A stretch of 64,000 nt of DNA from positions 183,339 through 247,338 of the forward strand of contig NZ_VJYZ01000018.1 of the NCBI RefSeq assembly GCF_007018965.1, read 5' to 3'. The notes below the pieces were generated by a model. It had not been told where the DNA came from. It did no database searches and was given only the letters and a program-made list of their open reading frames with translations. Below, one piece after another: positions 28,021 to 39,374 of the stretch (position 1 is its first letter; the number at the start of each line of letters is the position of its first letter). This DNA is from Paracoccus marinus. GTDB lineage: Bacteria; Pseudomonadota; Alphaproteobacteria; Rhodobacterales; Rhodobacteraceae. The translations under genes were made by a program, and so were the position numbers.

Positions 28021-31000
28021 ATGACCACGCAAGCAGCGCCTCAGTTCGCCTTGTCTTTCAGCAATGACGCCGTGCATCTGCTGGAACGCACCGCCCCGCC
28101 CGAAAGCGCGGCCCCGTGGCGCGAAAGGGGGCGCGCGCTTTTCGACGCCCAGGACTTCCGCCTGCAGATCGGCGCGCTGCGCGACACCGCCCGTCAGTCT
28201 GACGGCAAGGCGGTGCCGGTGGCGCTGGTGATCCCCGACGACCAGATCCTGTACACCTCGGTCGCGGCCGGGGACGCGCGCGGCGCGGCCGCCGTGGGGC
28301 AGGCGCTGGACGGGCTGACCCCCTACCGGGTCGAGGAGCTGGCCTGGGACTGGCGTGCCGACGGGCCCGAGGGGCTGCGGGTCGCCGCCGTCGCGCGGCA
28401 GACGCTGCGCGAGGCCGAGGATTTCGCCCGCCGCTACGGCTTCGCGCCGGGCGGCTTCGTGGCCGATCCGCCCGAAGGCGTCTATCCGGGCGCGCCCCGC
28501 TTTTCGATGAGCGACGATCTGGCGGCGGACGCGGGCACGAGCGACGAGGACACGCTTCCCGGCGACGAGCTGGCGTCCCTCGACGAGGAGAAGGATAGCG
28601 CGGCGGAGGATGTCGCGGCCGAGGGTGCGACGGACGAGGGCGGGGTGGCTGACGTCGAGGCGGCTGAGGATGAAGCCGCCGCGGATGACACCCCTGACGA
28701 TGAAGCGGGCCTGGACGAGAAGCCGACCAGCCGTTCGGTCGAGGCGACTATCGGCGACGATTTGGCGGAAGGCGACGAGGAGCCGGTGGAGTCATCGGTC
28801 GTGCCGACGACGCAAGCCGACGCTTCGGCTGCCAAGCCTGCGACGGCCGATGCTGCGGCCGCCGAAGCCATCCCGGAAGAGACTGCGACGCCGGCGGACG
28901 ATGACGAGCCTGTAGAGAAGCGGGCTTTGTCCGCTCCCGTGAGCGAGGAAACTTCGGCGACGTCGCCCGTCCACCCAGAAACCGCCGCGCCCCGGCTGGT
29001 CGCGCCTGCCGCGGCCCCGCCCGCGACCGGCGGCGCGCATGTCACGGCGCGCCACCCCGACGGGACCGATGCGCTTCCCGCGGCCGAACCGGCGCGCGCG
29101 CGCCAACCGGCCGATGCCGATGCCGCGCTTGCCGGACAGGCCGCAGCCGCTGCCGCCGCGATCGCGGCGCCCGCGACCGCGTTTACCCCGCAGCCGCTGC
29201 CCGAGCGTGCGCAGGCGGTACTTGAGCGTGCCGCCCAAGCCCGGGCGCTGCGCGCCGAGGCGGTGCCCGTAGCTGCGCCCCGCAAGCCGGGCCAGCGCGG
29301 CGGCGTCGGCGGACTGGTCCTGATGCTGGGCGCGCTGATCGTCGCGCTGGCGCTGATCTGGGGCCTGTCCAGCGGCCGCCAGCCGGCCGAGATCGCCGCC
29401 CCCGCGGTCCAGCCCGATGCGCCCGTCGATGTCGCTGCTGATGTCGCTGCCGACGTCGCTGCCATTACCGCCGCCGAGCAGGCGGTTGAACCGGACCTCG
29501 CGCCCGGGATCGAGCCTGCTGTCGAGGCGACGGCCCCGTCTGCGACTGAAGCCGTCCCGGCGGTCGAGCCCGCCGCGACCGCCCCGGCAATCGCTGCCGC
29601 GCCCGAGTCCGTCGTGGCAACTCCGCCCGTCGTTGCGCCGCCTGTCATTGCCCCGACCGCCGTTGCTCCGACCACGGTGGTCCCGCCTGCCGCTTCTCCG
29701 ATCGCCCTTCCGACGACCGCGCCGACCATCGCCGATGCGGCGCCGGAACCCGCGTTGCCCGAAGCGCAGGCCCAGGCTGCCCCCGACGCGGCCGTGACCG
29801 ACACCGCGACGGCGACGACTGAAACGCCCACCCCGGCGGGCGGCGCAGCGACGGCGCCCGCCACCGCGAGGCCCCCGGCAACCGCGCCGGTGACCGCGAC
29901 GGCACCGGCGGTCACACCCGAACCCGCCCCTGCGGACACCGGCGCCGTGGACCGCGCCGGGATCGAGGCCGCGCTGGCCGAGGCGAACGGGTCCTCCGCG
30001 ACCTCGACCCAGCCTTCCGTTCCCGCCACCGCGCGCAGCACCGCGACCCGGCCCGCGCCGGCGCGGCCCGAGCCGTCGTCCGCCGATCAGCCGCCCAGCG
30101 GCGCCGCGCCCAGCGGTTCGGCCTTGCGCAGCTCGCCCCGGCCCGAGGCGCGTCCGGCGCGCCGCGCGCCGTCGGCGTCCGCTGCGCCCGCAACGGAACG
30201 GGCGACCCCGCAGGCGGCCCGCGCGTCATCCAGCGCGGCCCCGCGCCCCAAGGCCGCCGCAGCCGAACCCGCGACCAGGGCCGCTGCCACCGACGCCGCC
30301 AGCAAGCCCGCCGCCCCGCGCACCTCGACGGCACCGCCCGCGCGCCGCAGCGCGCCGCAGGCGGAAACCCGGCCCGACACCGTCGCCGACCGCCCTGCCT
30401 CGCGCCCGACCCGCAAGCCCGCGACCTCGGCCATGATCCTGCCGCGCGTTCAGCCCCTGCAGGTCGCGTCCGCCGCGTCCGTCCTGCAGGCAAGCTGGCC
30501 GTCGCAGGACCGCGTCGCAGCCTCGGTCCGCGCCCGGGTTGCCGACGCGCGCCCGTCGCGCCGCCCCGCGGGGGCTACCCGCACCGACGCGGCCGAGAAG
30601 TCGGCGATCGAGTCGGCGGTCGAACAGGCGGCGGCCGATGCCTCTGCCGCGCCCGCGCGCAAGGGCGCGCCCGCCGCGAAACCTTCCGCCGCAAGGAAAT
30701 CGGCGGCGAAGGCAACCGAGAGCGACGTGACCAAGGACGCCGCCAAGCCGCAGGCCCGGTCGGCCATCGACGAGGCCGTCGCCGAAGCGGCAAAGCCCGC
30801 GACCCGCACCGCCTCGGCGGCGGGGCGCCCGGCGCATCGGCCGTCGAAGGCGGGTTCCGCCAGCGACAGGGCGACCGACAGCGCCGTGGACAATGCCGTC
30901 GACAGCGCCGTCGCCGCCGCCGTGGCGGGGGCGGGCGCCAGCACGGTGCCCCTGAAGATGGCGGCGCTCAGCTCTCCGTCGCCGCTGGCCCGCCCCAAGG

Positions 31001-31638
31001 GGCTTGCGAGTTCCAGGACGCAAACCGCCCCCGCCGACACGTCCAGCGAGGACAGCGAGGCCGAGGCGGTCGCGTTGGCCGCCGCGCGCGGCCCGGCGAC
31101 GGCACCGGCCGCCCCGCCCGCCGCCGCGCTTCCGCCCGCGACGCCCGATCCCGCCGCCGTGGCCAAGCAGCACGCGATGGACGAGCAGCTGCAGGCGCAG
31201 GCCGAGGCGCGGGCGCGGGCCGAAGCGGCCGCCGACGCGCAGCGCGAGCAATCCGAGCGCACCGCCGCCGAAGCCCGCGCCCGCGCGCAGGCCGCCGCCG
31301 AGGAGCGCGCGGCCATCGCCTCGACCGGCACGTACAAGCCGCCGGAAGCCGATGCCGAGCCCGAGGTCGCAACCGCGACCGCCAAGTCGCCGCAGTCGAA
31401 CGCCGTCACCAAGAACGCGACGGTGGGCGGGCTCGACCTCGCCAAGACGCAGGTGATCGGGGTGATCGGCGCGGGCAAGGCCAGCCGCGGCCTGATCCGC
31501 CTTCGCAGCGGCAAGGTCGTGACCGTGCGGCTGGGCGACCGGATCGACGGCGGAGCGATCAACTCGATCGGCAAGGGCCGCATCAGCTACGTCAAGGCGG
31601 GCCGCCAGTACGACCTGCCGATCCTCGGCGGAAGCTGA
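28021..31638 (+). CDS. Large Ala/Pro-rich single-pass membrane protein with PilM/GspL-like N-terminus and PilP/GspC-like C-terminus
   Basis: A 1205-residue protein, not recognised by name. An N-terminal globular part (about residues 1-155; VALVIPDDQILYTSVAAGD, LDGLTPYRVEELAWDW, AEDFARRYGFAPGGFVADP) resembles the actin-like cytoplasmic part of GspL/PilM. Residues 155-320 are acidic and low-complexity. A single membrane span follows (about residues 431-450, LVLMLGALIVALALIWGL), then about 680 residues rich in Ala/Pro/Thr with DVAA tandem repeats. The C-terminal 75 residues (LIRLRSGKVVTVRLGDRIDGG, ISYVKAGRQYDLPILGG) resemble PilP/GspC HR-type periplasmic domains. No other type II/IV secretion genes are nearby. 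Domain assignments are inference from pattern. Confidence 0.7.
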   Translation: MTTQAAPQFALSFSNDAVHLLERTAPPESAAPWRERGRALFDAQDFRLQIGALRDTARQSDGKAVPVALVIPDDQILYTSVAAGDARGAAAVGQALDGLTPYRVEELAWDWRADGPEGLRVAAVARQTLREAEDFARRYGFAPGGFVADPPEGVYPGAPRFSMSDDLAADAGTSDEDTLPGDELASLDEEKDSAAEDVAAEGATDEGGVADVEAAEDEAAADDTPDDEAGLDEKPTSRSVEATIGDDLAEGDEEPVESSVVPTTQADASAAKPATADAAAAEAIPEETATPADDDEPVEKRALSAPVSEETSATSPVHPETAAPRLVAPAAAPPATGGAHVTARHPDGTDALPAAEPARARQPADADAALAGQAAAAAAAIAAPATAFTPQPLPERAQAVLERAAQARALRAEAVPVAAPRKPGQRGGVGGLVLMLGALIVALALIWGLSSGRQPAEIAAPAVQPDAPVDVAADVAADVAAITAAEQAVEPDLAPGIEPAVEATAPSATEAVPAVEPAATAPAIAAAPESVVATPPVVAPPVIAPTAVAPTTVVPPAASPIALPTTAPTIADAAPEPALPEAQAQAAPDAAVTDTATATTETPTPAGGAATAPATARPPATAPVTATAPAVTPEPAPADTGAVDRAGIEAALAEANGSSATSTQPSVPATARSTATRPAPARPEPSSADQPPSGAAPSGSALRSSPRPEARPARRAPSASAAPATERATPQAARASSSAAPRPKAAAAEPATRAAATDAASKPAAPRTSTAPPARRSAPQAETRPDTVADRPASRPTRKPATSAMILPRVQPLQVASAASVLQASWPSQDRVAASVRARVADARPSRRPAGATRTDAAEKSAIESAVEQAAADASAAPARKGAPAAKPSAARKSAAKATESDVTKDAAKPQARSAIDEAVAEAAKPATRTASAAGRPAHRPSKAGSASDRATDSAVDNAVDSAVAAAVAGAGASTVPLKMAALSSPSPLARPKGLASSRTQTAPADTSSEDSEAEAVALAAARGPATAPAAPPAAALPPATPDPAAVAKQHAMDEQLQAQAEARARAEAAADAQREQSERTAAEARARAQAAAEERAAIASTGTYKPPEADAEPEVATATAKSPQSNAVTKNATVGGLDLAKTQVIGVIGAGKASRGLIRLRSGKVVTVRLGDRIDGGAINSIGKGRISYVKAGRQYDLPILGGS
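29428..29463 (+). repeat. 12-bp coding tandem repeat (DVAA units)
   Basis: Three consecutive 12-mers (GATGTCGCTGCT, GATGTCGCTGCC, GACGTCGCTGCC) encode DVAA three times, just after the membrane span of the large protein. It is one of many low-complexity tracts in that gene. Confidence 0.8.
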
Positions 31639-31668
31639 GGACCGGCGCCCGCCGCCCGCAGACCCGGC

Positions 31669-32334
31669 TCAGCGGCAGTAGTCCTGCCGCCGGGTCCAGG
31701 TCGCAAGCTCGCCCCGTTCCTTGCCCGAGCGCAGGGTCAGAAGATCGCGCGCGGCACCGCGCCAGCTGCGCCCTTCGCCCCCGGCCGGGGCGCTGATCGC
31801 GCCGTCCCGGGCGACGTTGCGCGCCATGATCCGCACGCCGCATTGCAGGTTCGCGCGAACGTCCGACAGCGACGTGGCGCAGCCGTTGCTGCGCGCCGCC
31901 CGTGCCGTGACGCCAAGCAGCCCCACCGCCTCGCCACGCCGCGACAGCGGGTTCCAGCCGCTTTCCTGACCCGCGACCTTGGACATGAACCCGGCCCAGA
32001 ACGCCGCGCGGTCCTGCGGCGTCTGGCGCTGGTAGCCCGGGCAGTATTCCAGCACGTCGGCGGGCATCGACGACATCAGCGTGACGCCCTCGGTTTCCAG
32101 CGCGTCGAGCATGGCGGCGGTCCATTCCTCGGACTGGGCCTGCCCTTCCCACGCCATCGGCGGGGGCTTGCCGCCGGGCAGGGCCGCGCGCAGGCGGCCG
32201 ACCGCGCCGGGCTTGTCCTGGGGCACCATCGTCGGTGCCGTGACCGCGTCCCGCACCGCGGGCGATCCGCAGGCGGCGAGCGCCGCCACCGCAACAACCA
32301 CCGTCGCCGCCGCCCTTGCCGCCGTCTTGCGCAT
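31669..32334 (-). CDS. Lipoprotein with lytic-transglycosylase-like domain
   Basis: A 221-residue protein with a lipoprotein signal (hydrophobic stretch ending LAAC at Cys22) and an SLT-like core: FMSKVAGQESGWNPLSRRGE, where Glu124 in the ESGW motif is the expected catalytic acid, then AVGLLGVT and NLQCGVRIMARNV. The ESGWNP-QCG layout is that of Rhodobacterales transglycosylase-SLT lipoproteins. It converges with the large PilM/PilP-like gene and is divergent to gatB. Start ATG at 32334 follows GACAGGA. Confidence 0.8.
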   Translation of the reverse strand: MRKTAARAAATVVVAVAALAACGSPAVRDAVTAPTMVPQDKPGAVGRLRAALPGGKPPPMAWEGQAQSEEWTAAMLDALETEGVTLMSSMPADVLEYCPGYQRQTPQDRAAFWAGFMSKVAGQESGWNPLSRRGEAVGLLGVTARAARSNGCATSLSDVRANLQCGVRIMARNVARDGAISAPAGGEGRSWRGAARDLLTLRSGKERGELATWTRRQDYCR

Positions 32335-32512
32335 CGTCCTGTCCGTCCATGATTTTTCGCCCGTTCCGCATAGCAACGGGCCGGCGCGGTTCACAAGCAA
32401 CGATCCCGCGACCGAGGCCGCCGCCTGACCGCCGCCTGACCGCCGCCGCCGGACCGGCTTGCCGAACCCGGCACCGGGCCGTAGAAAACCCCGATTGATG
32501 CCGGAGGCCCAG

Positions 32513-34027
32513 ATGCTCGACCACCTCACCTATACCGCGCCCGAACCCAAGGTCATCGCCGGGGCCAAGGGCGACTGGGAACTGGTGATCGGGCTCGAGG
32601 TGCATGCGCAGGTCGCGTCGAACGCCAAACTGTTTTCGGGCGCCTCGACCACCTTCGGGGCCGAGCCGAACTCGAACGTCAGCTTCGTCGATGCGGCGAT
32701 GCCGGGGATGCTGCCGGTCATCAACGAATTCTGCGTGGCGCAGGCGGTCCGCACCGGCCTTGGCCTGAAGGCCGCGATCAACCTGTTCAGCGCCTTCGAC
32801 CGCAAGAACTACTTCTACCCGGACCTGCCGCAGGGCTACCAGATCAGCCAGCTCTACCACCCCATCGTGGGCGAGGGAGAGATCATCGTCGACATGGCCC
32901 CGGGCGTCGCCCGGCGGGTCAGGATCGAGCGGATTCACCTGGAACAGGACGCGGGGAAGTCGATCCACGACATGGACCCGGCGCTGTCCTTCGTGGACCT
33001 GAACCGCACCGGCGTCGCGCTGATGGAGATCGTCAGCCGCCCCGACATCCGCGGTCCCGAGGAAGCGGCGGCTTACGTCGCCAAGCTGCGCCAGATCATG
33101 CGCTATCTCGGCACCTGCGACGGCAACATGCAGAACGGCAACCTGCGCGCCGACGTGAACGTCTCGGTCTGCAAGCCCGGCGACTACGAACGCTTCATGG
33201 AGACAGGCGACTTCGGCGTCCTTGGCACGCGCTGCGAGATCAAGAACATGAACTCGCTGCGTTTCATCCAGGCCGCGATCGACTTCGAGGCGCGGCGCCA
33301 GATCGCCATTCTGGAGGACGGCGGCAAGATCGTGCAGGAAACCCGCCTCTACGACCCCGACCGGGGCGAAACCCGGTCGATGCGGTCCAAGGAGGAAGCG
33401 CACGACTACCGCTATTTCCCCGACCCCGACCTGCTGCCGCTGGAGATCGAGCAGGCGTGGGTGGACGACATCGCCGCCTCGATGCCCGAACTTCCCGACG
33501 AGAAGAAGGCACGGTTCGTGCAGGCGCTGGGGCTGTCCGAATACGACGCAGGCGTGCTGACGGCGGACGTGGAAAGCGCCGACTTCTTCGAGGCGGTGTC
33601 GGCGGGCCGCGACGGCAAGCAGGCCGCGAACTGGGTCATCAACGAGCTGTTCGGGCGGCTGAACAAGCAGGGCGTGGCGATCGGCGACAGCCCGGTCAGC
33701 GCGGGCCAGCTTGGCGGCGTCCTCGACCTGATCGGATCGGGCGAGATTTCCGGCAAGATGGCCAAGGACCTGTTCGAGATCGTGTGGACCGAGGGCGGCG
33801 ATCCGGCCGAGATCGCGGCGGCGCGCGGGATGAAGCAGGTGACGGATGCCGGCGCGATCGAGGCGGCGGTGGACGAGATCATCGCCGCAAACCCCGCGCA
33901 GGTGGAAAAGGCCCGCGCGAACCCCAAGCTCGCGGGCTGGTTTACCGGGCAGGTGCTGAAGGCCACGGCCGGCAAGGCGAACCCGGCCGCGGTCAACGAA
34001 CTGGTGGCCAAGAAGCTGGGGCTTTGA
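32513..34027 (+). CDS. gatB: Asp-tRNA(Asn)/Glu-tRNA(Gln) amidotransferase subunit B
   Basis: Part of GatCAB, which converts misacylated Glu-tRNA(Gln) or Asp-tRNA(Asn). The 504-residue length is normal. Visible: [22 protein letters not shown] at the N-terminal part, [58 protein letters not shown] and the tRNA-binding YqeY-like C-terminal domain ([16 protein letters not shown]). The ATG at 32513 follows GGAGG; an earlier ATG at 32498 lacks a ribosome site. Confidence 0.97.
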   Translation: MLDHLTYTAPEPKVIAGAKGDWELVIGLEVHAQVASNAKLFSGASTTFGAEPNSNVSFVDAAMPGMLPVINEFCVAQAVRTGLGLKAAINLFSAFDRKNYFYPDLPQGYQISQLYHPIVGEGEIIVDMAPGVARRVRIERIHLEQDAGKSIHDMDPALSFVDLNRTGVALMEIVSRPDIRGPEEAAAYVAKLRQIMRYLGTCDGNMQNGNLRADVNVSVCKPGDYERFMETGDFGVLGTRCEIKNMNSLRFIQAAIDFEARRQIAILEDGGKIVQETRLYDPDRGETRSMRSKEEAHDYRYFPDPDLLPLEIEQAWVDDIAASMPELPDEKKARFVQALGLSEYDAGVLTADVESADFFEAVSAGRDGKQAANWVINELFGRLNKQGVAIGDSPVSAGQLGGVLDLIGSGEISGKMAKDLFEIVWTEGGDPAEIAAARGMKQVTDAGAIEAAVDEIIAANPAQVEKARANPKLAGWFTGQVLKATAGKANPAAVNELVAKKLGL

Positions 34028-34120
34028 CCCCGCGCGGGCCGTCGCGCGCCCGCGTGCAACGATGGGCCGGGCTCGCGCGTTCGGTCGGAACGTCATCGCA
34101 ATCGTGACATGAGGGGCAGC

Positions 34121-34834
34121 ATGCAGACCTTTGAATACACCGTCATCCCCGCTCCGGTCCGCGGTGAAAAGGCGAAGGGCGCCCGGACGGGCGTCGAGCG
34201 GTTTTCCTATGCGCTGCTGACCGAGATGAACCGGATGGCGGCGAACGGCTGGGAATATGTCCGGGCCGAGACGCTGCCCTGCGAGGAACGCAGCGGGCTG
34301 ACCAGCCGCACGACGGTCTATCACAACGTGCTGGTGTTCCGCCGCGCGCTTCACAGCGAACAGCCCCGGAACACCCTGCCGGCCGGCCGCCACGAACCGA
34401 CCCACGCGGTGATGCCGGGAGCTCCGGCCCTGCAGGCGGCGCACGCCGCGCCGGTCCAGCATCCGGCACCCGCGAGCGTCCCGCCGCTGCCCGCGACCCC
34501 GATCCCGGCCGGGCGCGCTGAGGCTGCAGCGCCCGCGCGCCAGCCCGATCCGCCGCCAAGCTGGCCGGACGGCCCTTCGGGCGATGCGACCCCAACCGGG
34601 CAGCCGGTGCCCGACCGCATCCCCGCCCAAACCCCGGACCGCACCCACGTGCCCGAGCGGGTTTCGGATGACACGTCGGACCTGGACGCCTATCCGCTCG
34701 TCATCGACGACGAGCCGGCAGTCTCCGCGCCGTTCCGTCCCGCGTTCGGCGAAGCGATGCCGCGCCGTGACGATGCCGACCTGCCGGCGGACCCCGCGGC
34801 CCCGCCGACCCGCCTCGGCCCCGCGCAGCGCTGA
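34121..34834 (+). CDS. DUF4177 domain-containing protein
   Basis: A 237-residue protein. The N-terminal 85 residues form a DUF4177-type domain (FEYTVIPAPVRGEKAKG, MNRMAANGWEYVRAETLP, TVYHNVLVFRR). The rest is a Pro/Ala-rich tail with no recognisable fold, ending with acidic patches. Function unknown. A GAGGGG site precedes the ATG. It stands between gatB and the FtsB-like gene. Confidence 0.7.
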   Translation: MQTFEYTVIPAPVRGEKAKGARTGVERFSYALLTEMNRMAANGWEYVRAETLPCEERSGLTSRTTVYHNVLVFRRALHSEQPRNTLPAGRHEPTHAVMPGAPALQAAHAAPVQHPAPASVPPLPATPIPAGRAEAAAPARQPDPPPSWPDGPSGDATPTGQPVPDRIPAQTPDRTHVPERVSDDTSDLDAYPLVIDDEPAVSAPFRPAFGEAMPRRDDADLPADPAAPPTRLGPAQR

Positions 34835-34949
34835 TCGCCTGACCGCTGCCCGTCCCGTGGCGCGGGCACGCGCCTGACCGCCCGCGGGGGATTCCCCCGC
34901 CGCCCGCCGCGTGGCAGAGTGGCGACACGCCAACCGACCGGACCACGTC

Positions 34950-35246
34950 ATGACCCAATCCCGAGTTTCGATCAGCGCGCTGGTGTTCTTTGCGCTGATG
35001 GTGCTGGTCGGCCTGTACTTCGCCATCGCCGCCGTGCAGGGCCCGTCCGGCATCCTGCGGCGGGTCCAACTGGACGCCGAGACGACGGAACTGGTGGCCG
35101 AGCGCGACCGCCTTCGTGCCGAGGTGGACCGGATGAAGAACCTGACGCGCCGCTTGTCGGACGAATATCTCGACATCGACCTGCTCGACGAACGCGCCCG
35201 CGACGTGCTTGGCTACGCCCGCGCCGACGAGATTGTGATCCGCTGA
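34950..35246 (+). CDS. FtsB-like septum formation initiator family protein
   Basis: A 98-residue bitopic protein: one N-terminal membrane span (about residues 8-28) and a periplasmic coiled coil (TTELVAERDRLRAEVDRMKN) ending with DIDLLDERARDVLGYARADE. This is the FtsB/DivIC pattern of the cell-division complex FtsBLQ. In alphaproteobacteria it lies directly upstream of pdhA, as here (69 bp). Confidence 0.9.
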   Translation: MTQSRVSISALVFFALMVLVGLYFAIAAVQGPSGILRRVQLDAETTELVAERDRLRAEVDRMKNLTRRLSDEYLDIDLLDERARDVLGYARADEIVIR

Positions 35247-35278
35247 CTTGCGAGCCATACTCCGGTGGGCTAGGTTTG

Positions 35279-35292
35279 GTTTAACGCTGAAC
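35279..35292. promoter_or_regulatory. Operator-like inverted repeat upstream of pdhA
   Basis: GTTTAACGCTGAAC reads GTTCAGCGTTAAAC on the other strand (10 of 14 positions symmetrical) and lies 24 bp before pdhA. It shares the AGCGTT core with the sites before pckA. A carbon-responsive LacI-type operator is possible; weak evidence. Confidence 0.3.
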
Positions 35293-35315
35293 TATCGCCA
35301 GCCGGAGGAGCCCGC

Positions 35316-36368
35316 ATGGCAAGGAAGCCCGCAGCCGAAGCCTCGCTCAAAGAGCCGGCCAAAGACTCGGCCGAGAGCGCGCCGCCCGTCGCGACCAACA
35401 TCCCGCGCGACGATCTGCTGAAGCTTTACCGCGACATGCTGCTGATCCGCCGGTTCGAGGAAAAGGCGGGCCAGCTGTACGGCATGGGCTTGATCGGCGG
35501 GTTCTGCCACCTCTACATCGGCCAGGAAGCGGTCGTCGTGGGGCTGGAAGCCGCCGCCAAGGAAGGCGACAAGCGCATCACCAGCTACCGCGACCACGGC
35601 CACATGCTGGCCGCCGGGATGGAGGCGCGCGGCGTCATGGCCGAGCTGACCGGCCGCATCGGCGGCTATTCCAAGGGCAAGGGCGGCAGCATGCACATGT
35701 TCAGCCGCGAAAAGCACTTCTACGGCGGCCACGGCATCGTCGGCGCGCAGGTGCCGCTGGGCGCGGGGCTGGCCTTCGCCGACAAGTACCTGGGCAACGA
35801 CAACGTCACCTTCACCTACTTCGGCGACGGCGCCGCGAACCAGGGCCAGGTGTACGAGACCTACAACATGGCCGAGCTGTGGTCGCTGCCGGTTGTGTTC
35901 GTGATCGAGAACAATCAGTACGCGATGGGCACCTCGGTCAAGCGCTCGACCAAGTCCACGACCTTCTTCGGCCGGGGCGAGGCGTTCGGCATTCCGGGCG
36001 AGCAGGTGGACGGGATGGACGTGCTGGCGGTCAAGGCGGCGGGCGAAAAGGCCGTCGCGCACTGCCGCGCGGGGAACGGGCCCTACATCCTCGAAATGAT
36101 GACCTACCGCTATCGCGGCCACTCGATGTCGGATCCGGCCAAGTACCGGACCCGCGAGGAAGTGCAGAAGATGCGCGAGGAAAAGGACGCGATCGAACAT
36201 GTCCGCCAGATCCTCGTGTCGGGCGGCCACGCCTCGGACGACGACCTCAAGGCCATCGACAAGGACATCAAGGACATCGTGAACGATTCGGCCGATTTCG
36301 CGCGCGAAAGCCCCGAGCCGCCGGCCGAGGAACTGTGGACCGACATCTACGCCGAAGCGAACGCCTGA
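35316..36368 (+). CDS. pdhA: Pyruvate dehydrogenase E1 component, alpha subunit
   Basis: With PdhB forms the TPP-dependent decarboxylase of the PDH complex. The 350-residue protein carries [36 protein letters not shown], and the TPP motif starting [13 protein letters not shown] and ending [12 protein letters not shown]. The phosphorylatable-loop region [16 protein letters not shown] is present. AGGAG precedes the ATG. First gene of the pdhA-pdhB-pdhC operon. Confidence 0.97.
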   Translation: MARKPAAEASLKEPAKDSAESAPPVATNIPRDDLLKLYRDMLLIRRFEEKAGQLYGMGLIGGFCHLYIGQEAVVVGLEAAAKEGDKRITSYRDHGHMLAAGMEARGVMAELTGRIGGYSKGKGGSMHMFSREKHFYGGHGIVGAQVPLGAGLAFADKYLGNDNVTFTYFGDGAANQGQVYETYNMAELWSLPVVFVIENNQYAMGTSVKRSTKSTTFFGRGEAFGIPGEQVDGMDVLAVKAAGEKAVAHCRAGNGPYILEMMTYRYRGHSMSDPAKYRTREEVQKMREEKDAIEHVRQILVSGGHASDDDLKAIDKDIKDIVNDSADFARESPEPPAEELWTDIYAEANA

Positions 36369-36381
36369 GGGGACGACGAAC

Positions 36382-37833
<1,452 letters not shown>

Positions 37834-37845
37834 GGGGCGCGCGAC

Positions 37846-39303
37846 ATGGCAACCGAGATCCTGATGCCCGCCCTGTCCCCGACGATGGAGGAAGGGACGC
37901 TTGCCAAGTGGCTCGTCAAGGAGGGCGACGCGGTCAAGTCCGGCGACATCCTGGCCGAGATCGAGACCGACAAGGCCACGATGGAGTTCGAGGCGGTCGA
38001 CGACGGCACCATCGGCAAGATCATGATCGCCGAGGGAACGCAGGGGGTGAAGGTCAACACGCCGATCGCGCTGCTGCTGGAGGAGGGCGAGGACGCCTCT
38101 GCCGCGCCCGAGGCGTCCGAGACGAAAGAGCCTGTTGAGAACGCGCCCGAGCCGACGGGTGGTGAGGCGGACTCCGGCACGGCGCAATCCGGTGAGGCGC
38201 CGCAGAAGGCCAGGGGTTACGGCGGCGCGAGCGATGCGCCGGCGTCGGCCGACGGGCAGGCGGATGCGGGCGAGGCCGCGCCCGCGAAAGCGGCCGCCCC
38301 GGCCGACAAGGCCGCGCCTGCCAAGGGCAAGGGAGGGCGCGTCTTTGCCTCTCCGCTCGCGCGCAGGCTTGCGGCCGAGCGCGGGATCGACCTTGCGGGC
38401 GTGACCGGCAGCGGGCCGAAGGGCCGGATCGTCAAGGCCGACATCGAGGGCGCCAAGGGCGGCGCGGCCCAGCCCGCCGCGGCGAAGGGCGCGAGTGCCA
38501 CGGCCCCGGCGGCAGAGGCGCAGCCAGTCGCGGCAGCGTCGGCGGCCGCTGCACCGGCCGCTGCGGCACCCAAGGGCATGTCCGCCGAGACCGTCCGCAA
38601 GATGCTGGACGGGCGCGAGATCGAGGAGGTGCAGCTTGACGGCATGCGCCGCACCATCGCCGCGCGGCTGGCCGAGGCCAAGCAGACCATCCCGCACTTC
38701 TACCTGCGCCGGTCGGCCAAGCTGGACGCGCTGATGGCGTTCCGCGCCGACCTGAACAAGCAGCTGGCCGCGCGCGAGGTGAAGCTGTCGGTCAACGACT
38801 TCATCATCAAGGCCTGCGCGGTCGGGTTGCAGCAAGTGCCCGACGCGAACGCGGTCTGGGCCGGCGACCGCATCTACAAGGTCAAGCCGTCTGACGTGGC
38901 GGTTGCCGTGGCGGTCGAAGGCGGGCTGTTCACGCCGGTCCTCAAGGACGCCCATCTCAAGACCCTGTCGGCGCTTTCGGCCGAGATGAAGGATCTGGCG
39001 AACCGCGCGAAGTCCAAGAAGCTTGCGCCGCACGAATACCAGGGCGGCAGCTTCGCGATCTCGAACCTCGGCATGTTCGGGATCGAGAACTTCGACGCCG
39101 TCATCAACCCGCCCCACGGCGCGATCCTTGCGGTCGGCGCGGGCATCCCGACGCCGGTGGTCGAGGACGGGCAGGTCGTGATCCGCAACGTGATGTCGAT
39201 GACGCTGTCGGTCGATCACCGCGTCATCGACGGCGCGCTGGGGGCGCAGCTTCTGGCCGCGATCGTGGAAAACCTCGAGCATCCGATCTCGATGCTTGCC
39301 TGA
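37846..39303 (+). CDS. pdhC: Dihydrolipoamide acetyltransferase (E2) of the pyruvate dehydrogenase complex
   Basis: Core acetyltransferase of PDH. The 485-residue protein has a lipoyl domain (Lys43), an Ala/Glu-rich linker, a peripheral-subunit-binding domain ([32 protein letters not shown], about residues 165-200) and a catalytic domain ending [16 protein letters not shown] with the active-site His458 and Asp462. Its first 78 residues are almost identical to those of PdhB. E3 (lpd) is not adjacent; a terminator follows. Confidence 0.97.
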   Translation: MATEILMPALSPTMEEGTLAKWLVKEGDAVKSGDILAEIETDKATMEFEAVDDGTIGKIMIAEGTQGVKVNTPIALLLEEGEDASAAPEASETKEPVENAPEPTGGEADSGTAQSGEAPQKARGYGGASDAPASADGQADAGEAAPAKAAAPADKAAPAKGKGGRVFASPLARRLAAERGIDLAGVTGSGPKGRIVKADIEGAKGGAAQPAAAKGASATAPAAEAQPVAAASAAAAPAAAAPKGMSAETVRKMLDGREIEEVQLDGMRRTIAARLAEAKQTIPHFYLRRSAKLDALMAFRADLNKQLAAREVKLSVNDFIIKACAVGLQQVPDANAVWAGDRIYKVKPSDVAVAVAVEGGLFTPVLKDAHLKTLSALSAEMKDLANRAKSKKLAPHEYQGGSFAISNLGMFGIENFDAVINPPHGAILAVGAGIPTPVVEDGQVVIRNVMSMTLSVDHRVIDGALGAQLLAAIVENLEHPISMLA

Positions 39304-39330
39304 TCCGAACTGACCCCGGACCAAATCCCC

Positions 39331-39365
39331 AGCCCGCCCCGCGTGACGCGAGGGCGGGCTTTTTG
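39331..39365 (+). terminator. Terminator after the pdh operon
   Basis: AGCCCGCC (39331-39338) pairs with GGCGGGCT (39353-39360) and TTTTTG follows. It lies between pdhC and the convergent RND permease gene, so it may serve both. Confidence 0.8.
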
Positions 39366-39374
39366 TTGCCCGTG

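Noticed and set aside
31592..35176. 1194-codon minus-strand frame across gatB and neighbours
   Set aside because: Runs through the antisense of gatB and other genes; only its 31669-32334 part, in the same frame, is a true gene.
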